A stretch of 10,574 nucleotides of DNA from M3007 sp033762055 (GCA_033762055.1 JANRLZ010000368.1:1-10574); one strand, 5' to 3'; positions 1-6,911 are shown, numbered from the stretch's first letter. Numbers and translations are program-made. The notes: a model not told the origin generated them from the letters alone.

Positions 1-56
1 CCAGATCCAAAGTATTCACCACCCTTTCTTTTTTCACTTTTTTCAACCGAACACTC

Positions 57-1667
57 ATGGGTTCTGCTCTACAATCTTTGGATTATTTTGTTTTCCTGCT
101 CTATTTTGTCATTGTAGCAGGGTACGGCTACTGGATTTACCTGAAAAAGAAGTCGGGCGAAAACACGGCGACCGACTTTTTCCTTGCCGAAGGTGCGCTC
201 ACCTGGTGGGCCATAGGCGCCTCGCTCATCGCATCCAATATCAGCGCGGAGCAATTCATCGGCATGAGTGGCTCGGGGTTTGCCATGGGCCTGGCCATCG
301 CTTCCTATGAATGGATGGCAGCGGCTACTTTGATCGTAGTGGCGGTATTTTTCATGCCGGGTTATATCAAGAATCGCATATTCACCATGCCGCAATTTCT
401 TGAAAAACGCTACAGCCCGCTCGTTGCCACTATGATGGCCGTATTCTGGCTGCTGGTATATGTATTTGTCAATCTGACTTCCATTTTATACCTCGGCGCC
501 ATTGCGGTAAGCACGATTTCCGGGTTCAGTTTTACCGCCTGCGCTATTTTCCTGGCGGTTTTTGCCATCTTTATTACCCTGGGCGGCATGAAAGTCATCG
601 GTTACACCGATGTAATTCAGGTGGCCGTGCTCGTGCTGGGTGGTTTGTTCACCACTTACCTGGCGCTTGATCTCGTGGCCCAGCAATTCGGCACACAAGG
701 CGCCATGGCGGGGTTGGGATTGATTAAAGAACAGGCCCCCACCCATTTTCACATGATTTTCGACGAGTCGAATAAATACTACAAAGACCTGCCTGGGCTC
801 ACGGTATTGTTCGGCGCCATGTGGATCGCCAACCTCAACTATTGGGGCTGCAACCAGTACATCACGCAACGCGCTTTGGGCGCCAATTTGGAAACTGCTC
901 GCAACGGCCTGCTTTTCGCGGCTTTTCTGAAATTGATGATGCCGATCATCGTCGTACTGCCAGGTATTGCTGCGTACGTGCTGTACCAGAAAGGCCTGTT
1001 CCAACAGGAAATGGTCAACGAAATGGGCGAAGTGAAGCCGGATAAAGCCTACCCGGTACTACTCAATTTGTTAGGCCCCGGCCTGAAAGGATTGTCATTT
1101 GCCGCCCTTACGGCTGCCATTGTGGCTTCATTGGCCGGCAAGGCCAATTCGATCGCGACTATTTTCACCCTCGATCTTTATAATAAATACGCCGATAAAA
1201 ATGCCGGCGAAGCAAAACAAATACGCGTCGGTCGCTGGGTGATTCTGGCTTCGATGGCCATTGCTGTGCTTGTGGCGCCTCAATTACAAAAACTGGAACA
1301 GGGTTTCCAGTTCATCCAGGAATTTACGGGCCTCATCTCTCCCGGCGTAGTGGCGATTTTTCTGCTGGGTTTCTTCTGGAAACGCGCCACGGCCAATGCC
1401 GCTTTGGTAGCCGCCCTGGCAACCATTCCCCTGGGATTCGGCTTCAAAGAGTGGATGCCCGATGTGCCCTTTCTCGATCGTATGGGCTGGGTCTTTTTGA
1501 CCCTGACCGGCCTGATGGTTGTCATTAGTCTCGCAGATCCGAAGAGCAAAAACAACCCGAAAGCCATGGAAGTAGACACCTCCATGTTCAAAACTTCACA
1601 AACGTTCACCATCGGCGCCTTGCTTGTACTCGGTGTACTGGCGGCGTTGTATATTGTGTTCTGGTAA
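57..1667 (+). CDS. SGLT-type sodium/sugar symporter (SSS family)
   Basis: A 536-residue integral inner-membrane protein of the solute:sodium symporter family, expected to import a sugar with Na+. It resembles the Vibrio galactose transporter vSGLT (compared from memory) over its full length. The block NISAEQFIGMSGSG (61-74) carries Gln66, and IASYEWM (81-87) carries Glu85. NLNYWGCNQY (259-268) holds Asn259 and the likely gate Tyr262. Lys292 lies in FLKL and Gln421 in FQFIQEFTG. These match the sugar-contact residues of vSGLT. In the Na+ site segment AAIVASL (353-359) only the second of two usual serines is kept (Ser358; Ala357 replaces the first), and Ala88 stands where vSGLT has a sugar-site Ser. 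The protein ends in a hydrophobic helix with terminal FW, as vSGLT does. The substrate is probably galactose, glucose or a similar hexose. The 56 bases upstream show no recognisable promoter or Shine-Dalgarno. Confidence 0.93.
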   Translation: MGSALQSLDYFVFLLYFVIVAGYGYWIYLKKKSGENTATDFFLAEGALTWWAIGASLIASNISAEQFIGMSGSGFAMGLAIASYEWMAAATLIVVAVFFMPGYIKNRIFTMPQFLEKRYSPLVATMMAVFWLLVYVFVNLTSILYLGAIAVSTISGFSFTACAIFLAVFAIFITLGGMKVIGYTDVIQVAVLVLGGLFTTYLALDLVAQQFGTQGAMAGLGLIKEQAPTHFHMIFDESNKYYKDLPGLTVLFGAMWIANLNYWGCNQYITQRALGANLETARNGLLFAAFLKLMMPIIVVLPGIAAYVLYQKGLFQQEMVNEMGEVKPDKAYPVLLNLLGPGLKGLSFAALTAAIVASLAGKANSIATIFTLDLYNKYADKNAGEAKQIRVGRWVILASMAIAVLVAPQLQKLEQGFQFIQEFTGLISPGVVAIFLLGFFWKRATANAALVAALATIPLGFGFKEWMPDVPFLDRMGWVFLTLTGLMVVISLADPKSKNNPKAMEVDTSMFKTSQTFTIGALLVLGVLAALYIVFW

Positions 1668-1676
1668 ACGTTTGAG

Positions 1677-1736
1677 TTTCCCGCGGATGACACAGATTTT
1701 TATCACATTTTAAAAATCTGCGTCATCTGCGGGAAA
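1677..1736. repeat. Long imperfect palindrome (REP-like hairpin)
   Basis: Two 26-nt arms, 1677-1702 and 1711-1736, are inverted complements at 24 of 26 positions and enclose an 8-nt loop (1703-1710). The arms contain the GATGACACAGATT / AATCTGCGTCATC type of sequence. I recall similar ATCTGCGTCATCTGCGG words as dispersed repeats in environmental bacterial genomes, but this needs a genome search. It starts 9 nt after the symporter stop. It could act as a bidirectional terminator or mRNA stabiliser, but neither side ends in a clean T tract outside the stem, so a dispersed palindromic repeat is the better call. Confidence 0.8.
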
Positions 1737-1752
1737 TACCCAATAATTCGCA

Positions 1753-2340
1753 ATGTTCCAAAAACTGCCCTTTCTCCTGCTGTCGCTTATCGCCTTCAAT
1801 ACCGCACAACCTTCGGGGAAAATTTACCTGCGCAACCCTTCATTTGAAGACACGCCCGGTTCCGGGAAATCGCCCAAAGGCTGGTATTCAGGTTACAAAG
1901 GCAGCACACCCGATATTATGCCAGGGGCCTGGGAAATTATGTTCCCGCCGCAGGAAGGGAAAACCTGTGTCGGGTTGATTGTGCGTGAAGACGGTACCCG
2001 GGAAGACATCAGCCAGGCCCTCGCCGAGCCGCTCAAAGCCGGCCAATGTTACAAATTCACCATTTACCTGGCCCATGCCTCCAAATATGTCGGGTACAAT
2101 AAACCCACCCGTTTGCGCATTTTTGGCTGCGCGGAAAAAGGCGGCGCCTGTGAATTGCTCGACACCTCCCCGCTTATAGATCATTCGGACTGGCGTTCCT
2201 ACAAATTCGAAATTACCCCCTCTTCCAATGTAACCCAACTGCTTTTTGAAGCCTACTATGCGCCCGGCGTGCTATTTAAATACAAAGGCAACTTGCTGCT
2301 TGATAATTGCTCCCCGCTCGAAAAATGTGAAAGAGCCTGA
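1753..2340 (+). CDS. Exported beta-sandwich (CBM-like) protein
   Basis: 195 residues, starting with a signal peptide (MFQKLPFLLLSLIAFNTA, probable cleavage before Gln19). It has no lipobox, so the mature protein is likely periplasmic or secreted. After the signal comes IYLRNPSFED, then a GWYSG turn, EGKTCVGLIVREDGTREDIS near residues 70-85, an alternating PLKAGQCYKFTIYLAHAS strand, and a closing GNLLLDNC. This NPSFE...VGL...L...GQ.Y.F.IYLA pattern is that of galactose-binding-like jelly-roll domains, which Bacteroidota often fuse to OmpA domains or carry alone. The ligand is unknown; carbohydrate binding is inferred from fold type only. It is the first gene of a tight four-gene run, 16 nt before the Omp85 gene. 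No own promoter is visible after the upstream hairpin. Confidence 0.75.
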   Translation: MFQKLPFLLLSLIAFNTAQPSGKIYLRNPSFEDTPGSGKSPKGWYSGYKGSTPDIMPGAWEIMFPPQEGKTCVGLIVREDGTREDISQALAEPLKAGQCYKFTIYLAHASKYVGYNKPTRLRIFGCAEKGGACELLDTSPLIDHSDWRSYKFEITPSSNVTQLLFEAYYAPGVLFKYKGNLLLDNCSPLEKCERA

Positions 2341-2356
2341 GAAATCCCATTCGCCG

Positions 2357-3787
2357 ATGCGCTTGCTTTTGCCATTTATCTTCAGATGCAAGGTGGTTGT
2401 CTTGCTTTTCTACAGTCTGACATTGTCGGCGATGCCTGATTCTTTGTCGCTCCCCTACGTTATTATTGATAAAATTACCGCCGAAGGGAACCGAAAAACC
2501 AAAACAGCCACCCTTTTGCGTGAAATGGAATTCGCTGTAGGCGATACGCTGCCCGCACAGGAATTTCCCGTCATCCTCGAACGCGACCGACTCCGGCTGA
2601 TGAACCTCGGCATATTCACCGAGGCAAGTATCAGCGTAACTTCCTGGAGCGACCATGGCAAAGCACACGTCCATATCAAGGTCACCGAAGCCTGGTACGT
2701 GTACCCGGTACCGATACTCGCCCTTTCAGACCGCAATTTCAACGTTTGGTGGAACGAATTTAACCGCTCTTTCAAACGCATCAACTATGGCCTCGACTGG
2801 ACCCAGCTCAACCTGACCGGTCGCGCCGATGCGCTGAAAGTAAAAGCCCAGTTCGGCTTTACCAATCTTTACGAACTGGCCTACCGCAATCCCGGCCTCA
2901 ACCGGCGGCGTACACTCGGACTGGAAAGCAGCCTTGCCTATAGCCGGGCGCACGAACTTTCATACAATACAACGGGCAACAAACTCGACTTCCTTCGGGT
3001 GCGCGAATCCTGGCAAATCGAACAAATTCTGGCTTCGTTAACCGTGGTTTCGCGCCCCAAAATTTTTAAACGCCAGGCCTTTACCCTGGAATACCGCGAT
3101 AATCGCGTTTCCGATACCGTCGCCACCGTCTTAAACCCCGATTATTATCTCGATGGCAGGACTCGCCAACGCCACTTCAGCGCCATTTATACCCTGGAAT
3201 ACGACTATCGCGACATACGACCTTACCCCCTGAAAGGGTGGCGCGCGCTGGTAGAAGTCCGAAAAAACGGCCTGCTACCCTCCGACGATTTGCAAATCAT
3301 GCGCTTTTTTGCCGAATGGGACCAATATATTTCCTTCAACAAATGGCTGAGCCTCGAACTGGTCGGAAAAATCCGCACCAGTCTGCCGCGCAGGCAGCCC
3401 CCCTGGAGCAACAATCAGGGGCTGGGCTACGGAGGCAACCTCGTACGCGGCTACGATTATTACGTGATTGACGGACTGGATTTTGGCGTATTGCGTACCT
3501 CCTGGCACTTCCGGCTTTTTGAAGGCCAGTTTAAAATGGGACGTTTTATGCCGCTTAAAGCCTATCGAAAAATGCCATTGAAACTCTATCTTGCCATCAA
3601 CAACGACCTTGGCTGGGCCAACGACCCGCACTATGCAGCACGTAATCCGCTGGCCAACCGACCGCTGTATGGCTATGGCCCCGGACTGGATTTTGTGTTT
3701 TATTACGACAAAGCCATCCGCTGCGAGTGGAGCTGGAACGACCTGGGGGAGGGCGGTTTTTATTTGCGGGTTAATACCGGATTATAG
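2357..3787 (+). CDS. Omp85/BamA-TamA-family outer membrane protein with one POTRA
   Basis: 476 residues from the ATG at 2357, chosen because it gives a signal peptide (MRLLLPFIFRCKVVVLLFYSLTLSA) and starts 16 nt after the previous stop. An in-frame ATG at 2246 would overlap that gene by 95 nt and lacks a signal at its start. Residues about 34-110 form a single POTRA domain: VIIDKITAEGNRKTK, LREMEFAVGDTL, LMNLGIFTEASISV and a final VTEAWYVYPVPILALSDRNFNVW. The rest is beta-barrel, rich in alternating aromatic strands, with the Omp85 loop-6 signature VRGY at 363-366 and a C-terminal strand ending in NTGL. It is shorter than BamA, which has five POTRAs, and closer in size to the small BamA/TamA-like proteins of Bacteroidota. 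The likely role is insertion or translocation of a protein at the outer membrane. The client is unknown; the adjacent exported protein is one candidate. Confidence 0.88.
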   Translation: MRLLLPFIFRCKVVVLLFYSLTLSAMPDSLSLPYVIIDKITAEGNRKTKTATLLREMEFAVGDTLPAQEFPVILERDRLRLMNLGIFTEASISVTSWSDHGKAHVHIKVTEAWYVYPVPILALSDRNFNVWWNEFNRSFKRINYGLDWTQLNLTGRADALKVKAQFGFTNLYELAYRNPGLNRRRTLGLESSLAYSRAHELSYNTTGNKLDFLRVRESWQIEQILASLTVVSRPKIFKRQAFTLEYRDNRVSDTVATVLNPDYYLDGRTRQRHFSAIYTLEYDYRDIRPYPLKGWRALVEVRKNGLLPSDDLQIMRFFAEWDQYISFNKWLSLELVGKIRTSLPRRQPPWSNNQGLGYGGNLVRGYDYYVIDGLDFGVLRTSWHFRLFEGQFKMGRFMPLKAYRKMPLKLYLAINNDLGWANDPHYAARNPLANRPLYGYGPGLDFVFYYDKAIRCEWSWNDLGEGGFYLRVNTGL

Positions 3788-3792
3788 TAACA

Positions 3793-4458
3793 ATGCCGAC
3801 ACGCCCCTTTTTTCGTACAATTTGGCTGCCCCTTTACCGGCGGTGGGCGTTGCGACAAATGCAGCGCGAAAACCGTATTACAATGGCGGGCGTTCGACTG
3901 TCCGTTCCGCCGGGCGTATTCCATCCCGGGCTGTTTTTCAGCACGCCGATTTTTTTATCTTTTTTGCAGAAAGTTGATTTTCAGAACAAAAGAGTCCTTG
4001 ATTTGGGTACAGGGACGGGCATCCTGGCCATTTTCGCCGCTAAAAATGGCGGCATTGCTACCGCTTCCGACCTCCATCCGCTGGCCGTCGCAACAGCCCG
4101 GCTGAACGCCGCCGCCAATGCCGTACCGGTTGAAGTACTGGAAAGCGACCTCTTTGATCAGTTGGCAAGTCAGCCCTTTGATATTGTGCTTGTCAACCCG
4201 CCGTATTATCCACGCAATGCCGCCAATTTCGCCGAACGGGCTTTCTTTGCGGGTGAAAATCTGGTTTATTTTGAAAAACTTTTTGCCGGGTTACCGGCTT
4301 ATGTGCATCCGGCCACCCGTACATGGATGATTCTTTCTGAAGATTGCCATCTCGAAAAAATCGCCGGCATCGCTGCGCGACACGGCTTGAGCTTTGAAGC
4401 CATTTTTTCGCAAAAAAAATGGGGCGAACGTTTTTACATTTTCCAACTGCCAGCCTGA
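3793..4458 (+). CDS. HemK-like class I SAM-dependent methyltransferase
   Basis: 221 residues. The N-terminal region has VPPGVFHPGLFFSTPIFLSF (38-57), a family-typical lead-in to the Rossmann fold. SAM-binding motif I is VLDLGTGTG (68-76), the acidic turn ASDLHP (91-96) follows, then ESDLFD (117-122), and the catalytic NPPYYP motif is at 135-140. The NPPY motif marks methyltransferases acting on planar nitrogen: adenine, guanine, or the glutamine of release factors (PrmC/HemK type). It lacks the separate N-terminal helical domain of PrmC, so it is nearer to short HemK2-like or 'small methyltransferase' proteins. The C-terminal part has ILSEDCHLEKI and a final KKWGERFYIF strand. The substrate is unknown. 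It starts 5 nt after the Omp85 stop and ends 4 nt before the next ATG, consistent with co-transcription. No Shine-Dalgarno is visible. Confidence 0.87.
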   Translation: MPTRPFFRTIWLPLYRRWALRQMQRENRITMAGVRLSVPPGVFHPGLFFSTPIFLSFLQKVDFQNKRVLDLGTGTGILAIFAAKNGGIATASDLHPLAVATARLNAAANAVPVEVLESDLFDQLASQPFDIVLVNPPYYPRNAANFAERAFFAGENLVYFEKLFAGLPAYVHPATRTWMILSEDCHLEKIAGIAARHGLSFEAIFSQKKWGERFYIFQLPA

Positions 4459-4462
4459 CAAA

Positions 4463-5410
4463 ATGCATCACCGCGAAACGTACCGTCAATTTGCCGCTTT
4501 AGCGCCCGACTTGCCGTTGTTTATGCAACCCTGGTACCTTGATGTGGTGTGCGAAGGCGGCGAATGGGATGCGGTCGTGGTGGAAAAGGGAGGACAAATA
4601 GTGGCAGTGATGCCCTATTTTTTGAAAAAAAAATGGGGGCGGCATTATATTACCATGCCACAACTTTGTAAACTAATGGGCCCCTGGTTGTTGCCCGACT
4701 ACCGAACCCTGAAATGGGAAATGCGTCTGTACAAGGCGCTCATTCAGCAATTGCCCTCGGGATTAGCCGCTTTCGTTCAAAATTTTAACTACTCGGTTCA
4801 CAACTGGCTGCCTTTTTATTGGGCGGGTTTCCGGCAAACCACCCTGTATTCTTATGTTTTGTCGCTCGATCGTCCGGAAAGCGTGATTTTTAACAATATT
4901 CACAAAAATTATCGCCAGAAAATCCGCTCTGCAGCTGGAAAATTAGTGATACGACACGACCTCCCTGTTTCGGTGTTGCACGAACTGGTAGGCAAAACTT
5001 TTGCCCGGCAATCGCTTACACAGCCACTTGACCCGATTTTTTTGGAGCGGTTTGTCGCTGCGTTGGAAGCAAAGCACTGCGTCAAGCTTTTTTTTGCCAC
5101 AGATATTAATGACCAGCAGGTACATGCAGCATCACTGCTGGCCTGGGATACCGAATCGGCCTATTATCTGATCAGCGGCGACAATCCGGACTTGCGCAAT
5201 TCGGGCGCCGCGGTTTTACTCAAGTGGACGGCTATTCAGTATGCAAAAAATACGTTGGGTTTGCCTTTTTTCGATTTTGAAGGCAGTATGATCGAGGCCA
5301 TTGAGCAGGGGCGACGTGATTTTGGTGCGGAGCAGCGGCCTTATTTTCGGGTTGAAAAGGAAGTGGCCTGGTGGTGGAAGTGGCGGCGTTTTTTGCGCAG
5401 TATGGGATAA
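4463..5410 (+). CDS. FemAB/GNAT-like acyltransferase
   Basis: 315 residues from the ATG at 4463, 4 nt after the methyltransferase stop; an in-frame ATG at 4394 would overlap that gene deeply. The N-terminal half has the FemAB-like opening: PLFMQPWYLDVVC (18-30), then AVMPYFLKKKWG and the ITMPQLCKLMGPW block. The central NIHKNYRQKIRSA (145-157) is the usual basic helix. The C-terminal GNAT-like core includes AASLLAW (222-228), SAYYLISGDNPD and SGAAVLLKW (247-255). It closes with FFDFEGSMIEAIEQGRRDFG (269-288) and EQRPYFRV, a hallmark of Bacteroidota FemAB/BioF2-like transferases. Such enzymes transfer acyl or aminoacyl groups, some to peptidoglycan precursors; the acceptor here is unknown. The TAA stop directly touches the stop of the opposing gene. 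An A9 run at 4625-4633 followed by TG5 is a possible slippage site, but the frame is intact. Confidence 0.82.
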   Translation: MHHRETYRQFAALAPDLPLFMQPWYLDVVCEGGEWDAVVVEKGGQIVAVMPYFLKKKWGRHYITMPQLCKLMGPWLLPDYRTLKWEMRLYKALIQQLPSGLAAFVQNFNYSVHNWLPFYWAGFRQTTLYSYVLSLDRPESVIFNNIHKNYRQKIRSAAGKLVIRHDLPVSVLHELVGKTFARQSLTQPLDPIFLERFVAALEAKHCVKLFFATDINDQQVHAASLLAWDTESAYYLISGDNPDLRNSGAAVLLKWTAIQYAKNTLGLPFFDFEGSMIEAIEQGRRDFGAEQRPYFRVEKEVAWWWKWRRFLRSMG

Positions 5411-6283
5411 TTATCGGCGTTCACCGGCTAATTTTTGGGCCTGCCCCACCCAGTCGTCGCGATAAATTTTGCCTGGACTGATATCGAGCGTTTTGGCAAT
5501 AGCAATTACAGTGTCGTCGTCCCAGCCACTGATCTGGGCGTAGGTAGTAATGCCCATGCCGATCAGTTTTTCCACGAAGGGAGCCATACCGAGGATATTT
5601 TTCAGGTTATCCACACTGGGGGTGGGCGCTGCGCTGCCACGGCGGGAAGTTTTGTGGCGGACAGCAGTTTTTTCGGGCGTTTGTTCGAGGGCGTTTTGTA
5701 ATAATTCGATTTCTGCGCGCGCTTCGGTAAGTTGCCGGCGCAGCAGTTCGTTTTCACGGTCGAGCGACAGGGCTTTTTGTTCGAAGGCCGCAAGGCGTTC
5801 CTGGGTGGATTTAAAACCCTGGTACAAGGTATCCCAGTCACCCATCTCTTTTTGGGTGGTCGCAAGTTGTTCGGTTAGTTCGGCATTACGAGCGCGGAGA
5901 CTGTTGGTCAGCACTTCGAGGGCGGCTACTTTCTGGGCATACTGCGCGGCAGCGGCTTCTGCGTTGGCTATGCGGGCAGCATTAAACGGCGCGTCAGGCA
6001 GCAATGTAGCACGTTCATTTTCAAGCAGTTCGACAATAGCACGCAGTTTATCTACTTCCAAGGAAGCCCTTCTGAAATCGGCTTCGCGCAAATCGTGCTG
6101 GTGTTTAACCGCCGTGTAAAGCCGGGCAAGGGTATTCTTTTCCTGTTCGATGCGCCCCAGTACGCCCCGCACTTCTTTTTCCGAGGTATTGGCACGCAGC
6201 GACCACCCGATGATGGTACCCGCCATCGTAAAAATGCCCCAAACGAGCCAGAAAAGAATCGGGTCTTCCAGAAAAAAACTCAT
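5411..6283 (-). CDS. Membrane-anchored coiled-coil protein with C-terminal helix-hairpin-helix domain
   Basis: 290 residues. One N-terminal transmembrane helix (about 8-28, LFWLVWGIFTMAGTIIGWSL) is followed by a long heptad-rich, charged region (about 36-200) predicted to be a coiled coil. A basic, Ser/Pro-rich linker (205-222) leads to a C-terminal domain: NLKNILGMAPFVEKLIGMGI, YAQISGWDDD, IAKTLDISPGKIYRDDWVGQ, AQKLAG. This matches the helix-hairpin-helix domain often labelled 'flap endonuclease-like' or NADH-dehydrogenase-E-like, which typically reads LxxIxGIGPxxxxxLxxxGIxTFxQIAxW...RIxRDxWxxQAxxL. Here the usual GIGP hairpin is GMAP. There are no catalytic nuclease residues. Function is unknown; a membrane-tethered nucleic-acid or scaffold protein is the inference. 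A 0-nt gap separates its stop from the convergent acyltransferase stop. No clear promoter lies upstream; the best near-match to a -7 box on this strand is in the AT-rich stretch around 6340-6350. Confidence 0.82.
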   Translation of the reverse strand: MSFFLEDPILFWLVWGIFTMAGTIIGWSLRANTSEKEVRGVLGRIEQEKNTLARLYTAVKHQHDLREADFRRASLEVDKLRAIVELLENERATLLPDAPFNAARIANAEAAAAQYAQKVAALEVLTNSLRARNAELTEQLATTQKEMGDWDTLYQGFKSTQERLAAFEQKALSLDRENELLRRQLTEARAEIELLQNALEQTPEKTAVRHKTSRRGSAAPTPSVDNLKNILGMAPFVEKLIGMGITTYAQISGWDDDTVIAIAKTLDISPGKIYRDDWVGQAQKLAGERR

Positions 6284-6430
6284 GTTACGAAACCCGCTTT
6301 TTACCGTTATCAGCAGAAAATGTGCCGAAATTTATTTGACAAATTTCTAAACTTTTTGTAAATCAAGTATTTAGAGTTGTAATTTTTTTTCCTGTTGCCC
6401 AAAATAAACGACTGACGGCTTGTTTCCTTT
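6284..6430. other. AT-rich intergenic region upstream of the coiled-coil gene
   Basis: No gene seen. It must hold the start signals of the minus-strand gene at 6283. A perfect 7-bp inverted repeat, GAAATTT (6327-6333) and AAATTTC (6341-6347), flanks a 7-nt loop that includes part of a TTGACA (6336-6341). Read on the minus strand, GAAATTTG is a one-mismatch version of the TAnnTTTG box. The sequence alone does not prove a regulatory site. The MITE-like element begins at 6431. Confidence 0.4.
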
Positions 6431-6601
6431 GAGGCTGTCTAAAGTTTTTTGAGGGATGTTTTATAATGGAATTTGAGGGGAGACAAGGCAAATTTTGCAG
6501 CCATAGCCGGGTACCTATGGCGTCCCGACTAAGTCGGGATAACGAAGTCGCAGCCCAAAAGCCATTATAAAACGACCATTTAAAAAACTTTAGTTAGCCT
6601 C
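6431..6601. mobile_element. MITE-like element with imperfect terminal inverted repeats
   Basis: A 171-bp element with no coding capacity. The left end (6431-6469) and right end (6562-6601) are inverted complements in three perfect blocks: GAGGCT, CTAAAGTTTTTT and GTTTTATAATGG. These are separated by a 2-nt mismatch and a divergent 7-8 nt stretch. Inside are two more hairpins: GCCATAG/CTATGGC (6500-6506 and 6515-6521) and TCCCGAC-TAA-GTCGGGA (6523-6539). Short non-coding DNA with matched ends is typical of miniature inverted-repeat elements moved in trans by a transposase, and the GAGGCTGTCT-like tip resembles insertion-sequence ends I recall from Bacteroidota. No transposase is in the window, and no convincing target duplication is visible (only T runs on both sides). 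The alternative is a large structured RNA or terminator. Confidence 0.72.
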
Positions 6602-6668
6602 TTTTTTAAAAACATTCTGAAAACGCGAAAAAAACGGTCTTCCTGCCGGAATGTGACAACGGCTTTCC

Positions 6669-6676
6669 TACTTTTG
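6669..6676 (+). promoter_or_regulatory. Putative Bacteroidota -7 box for the 42-residue membrane protein
   Basis: TACTTTTG matches TAnnTTTG exactly and lies 40 nt before the ATG at 6717. No clear TTG -33 element is present at the expected 17-23 nt upstream, so this rests on the -7 box and position only. Confidence 0.4.
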
Positions 6677-6716
6677 CGCCACACTTTTTTTGCACCACAC
6701 AATTTTGCAGGACAAT

Positions 6717-6845
6717 ATGGAAAACATCAAAAACTCGCGTGGCAAAGGGTACTGCCTACTCTACATTTTCATGGGTCTGTTTTTCCTGACGGCGCTTATC
6801 CTCATGCTGTACTTCCGCAGTTCCGTTCTGGAATTCGGTCGCTGA
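6717..6845 (+). CDS. Small single-span membrane protein (42 aa)
   Basis: ATG at 6717, TGA at 6843-6845, 42 residues. The first 11 residues are polar and basic (MENIKNSRGKG). A hydrophobic helix covers about 13-33 (CLLYIFMGLFFLTALILMLYF), and a short polar tail ends VLEFGR. This suggests an inner-membrane miniprotein with a positive cytoplasmic N-terminus. Support for coding: 28 of the 41 codons after Met end in G or C, as in the neighbouring genes; an AGGA lies 4 nt before the ATG (6709-6712); a TACTTTTG box lies 40 nt upstream; and an intrinsic terminator follows 26 nt after the stop. A longer overlapping frame (6653-6985) runs through the terminator and gives a non-protein-like translation. 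Function is unknown. I do not recognise the family. Confidence 0.68.
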   Translation: MENIKNSRGKGYCLLYIFMGLFFLTALILMLYFRSSVLEFGR

Positions 6846-6871
6846 TTTGCCACGAGAGCATGATTCTCAAT

Positions 6872-6911
6872 AAAAACCGCAAAAGGGCGCTCGCACTGTT
6901 GCGGTTTTTTG
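6872..6911 (+). terminator. Intrinsic terminator after the small membrane protein
   Basis: AAAAACCGCAA (6872-6882) pairs perfectly with TTGCGGTTTTT (6899-6909) around a 16-nt loop, and the right arm runs into a T tract. It lies between the 42-residue gene and the HAD gene, ending about 28 nt before the HAD ATG. The A/T symmetry means it could also work in the reverse direction. Confidence 0.8.

Noticed and set aside
2246..2356. Upstream ATG extension of the Omp85 gene
   Set aside because: It overlaps the preceding gene by 95 nt and would place the signal peptide internally; the ATG at 2357 gives a proper signal peptide.
4412..4638. A8-TG4 (4412-4424) and A9-TG5 (4625-4638) runs as programmed frameshift sites
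   Set aside because: Both encode an intact Lys-Lys-Trp-Gly in their own genes and both reading frames are complete without shifting.
5550..6119. 189-residue ORF antisense to the coiled-coil gene
   Set aside because: Its Ser/Arg/Ala-rich translation is the expected shadow of a Glu/Ala/Leu-rich coiled-coil gene on the other strand.
6336..6364. TTGACA followed by a possible -10 at 17-nt spacing on the plus strand
   Set aside because: The -10 is poor, no plus-strand gene starts soon after, and the MITE-like element intervenes.
6491..6710. Identical 10-mer AATTTTGCAG at 6491-6500 and 6701-6710
   Set aside because: Too short and AT-rich to be more than chance, and the flanks do not match.
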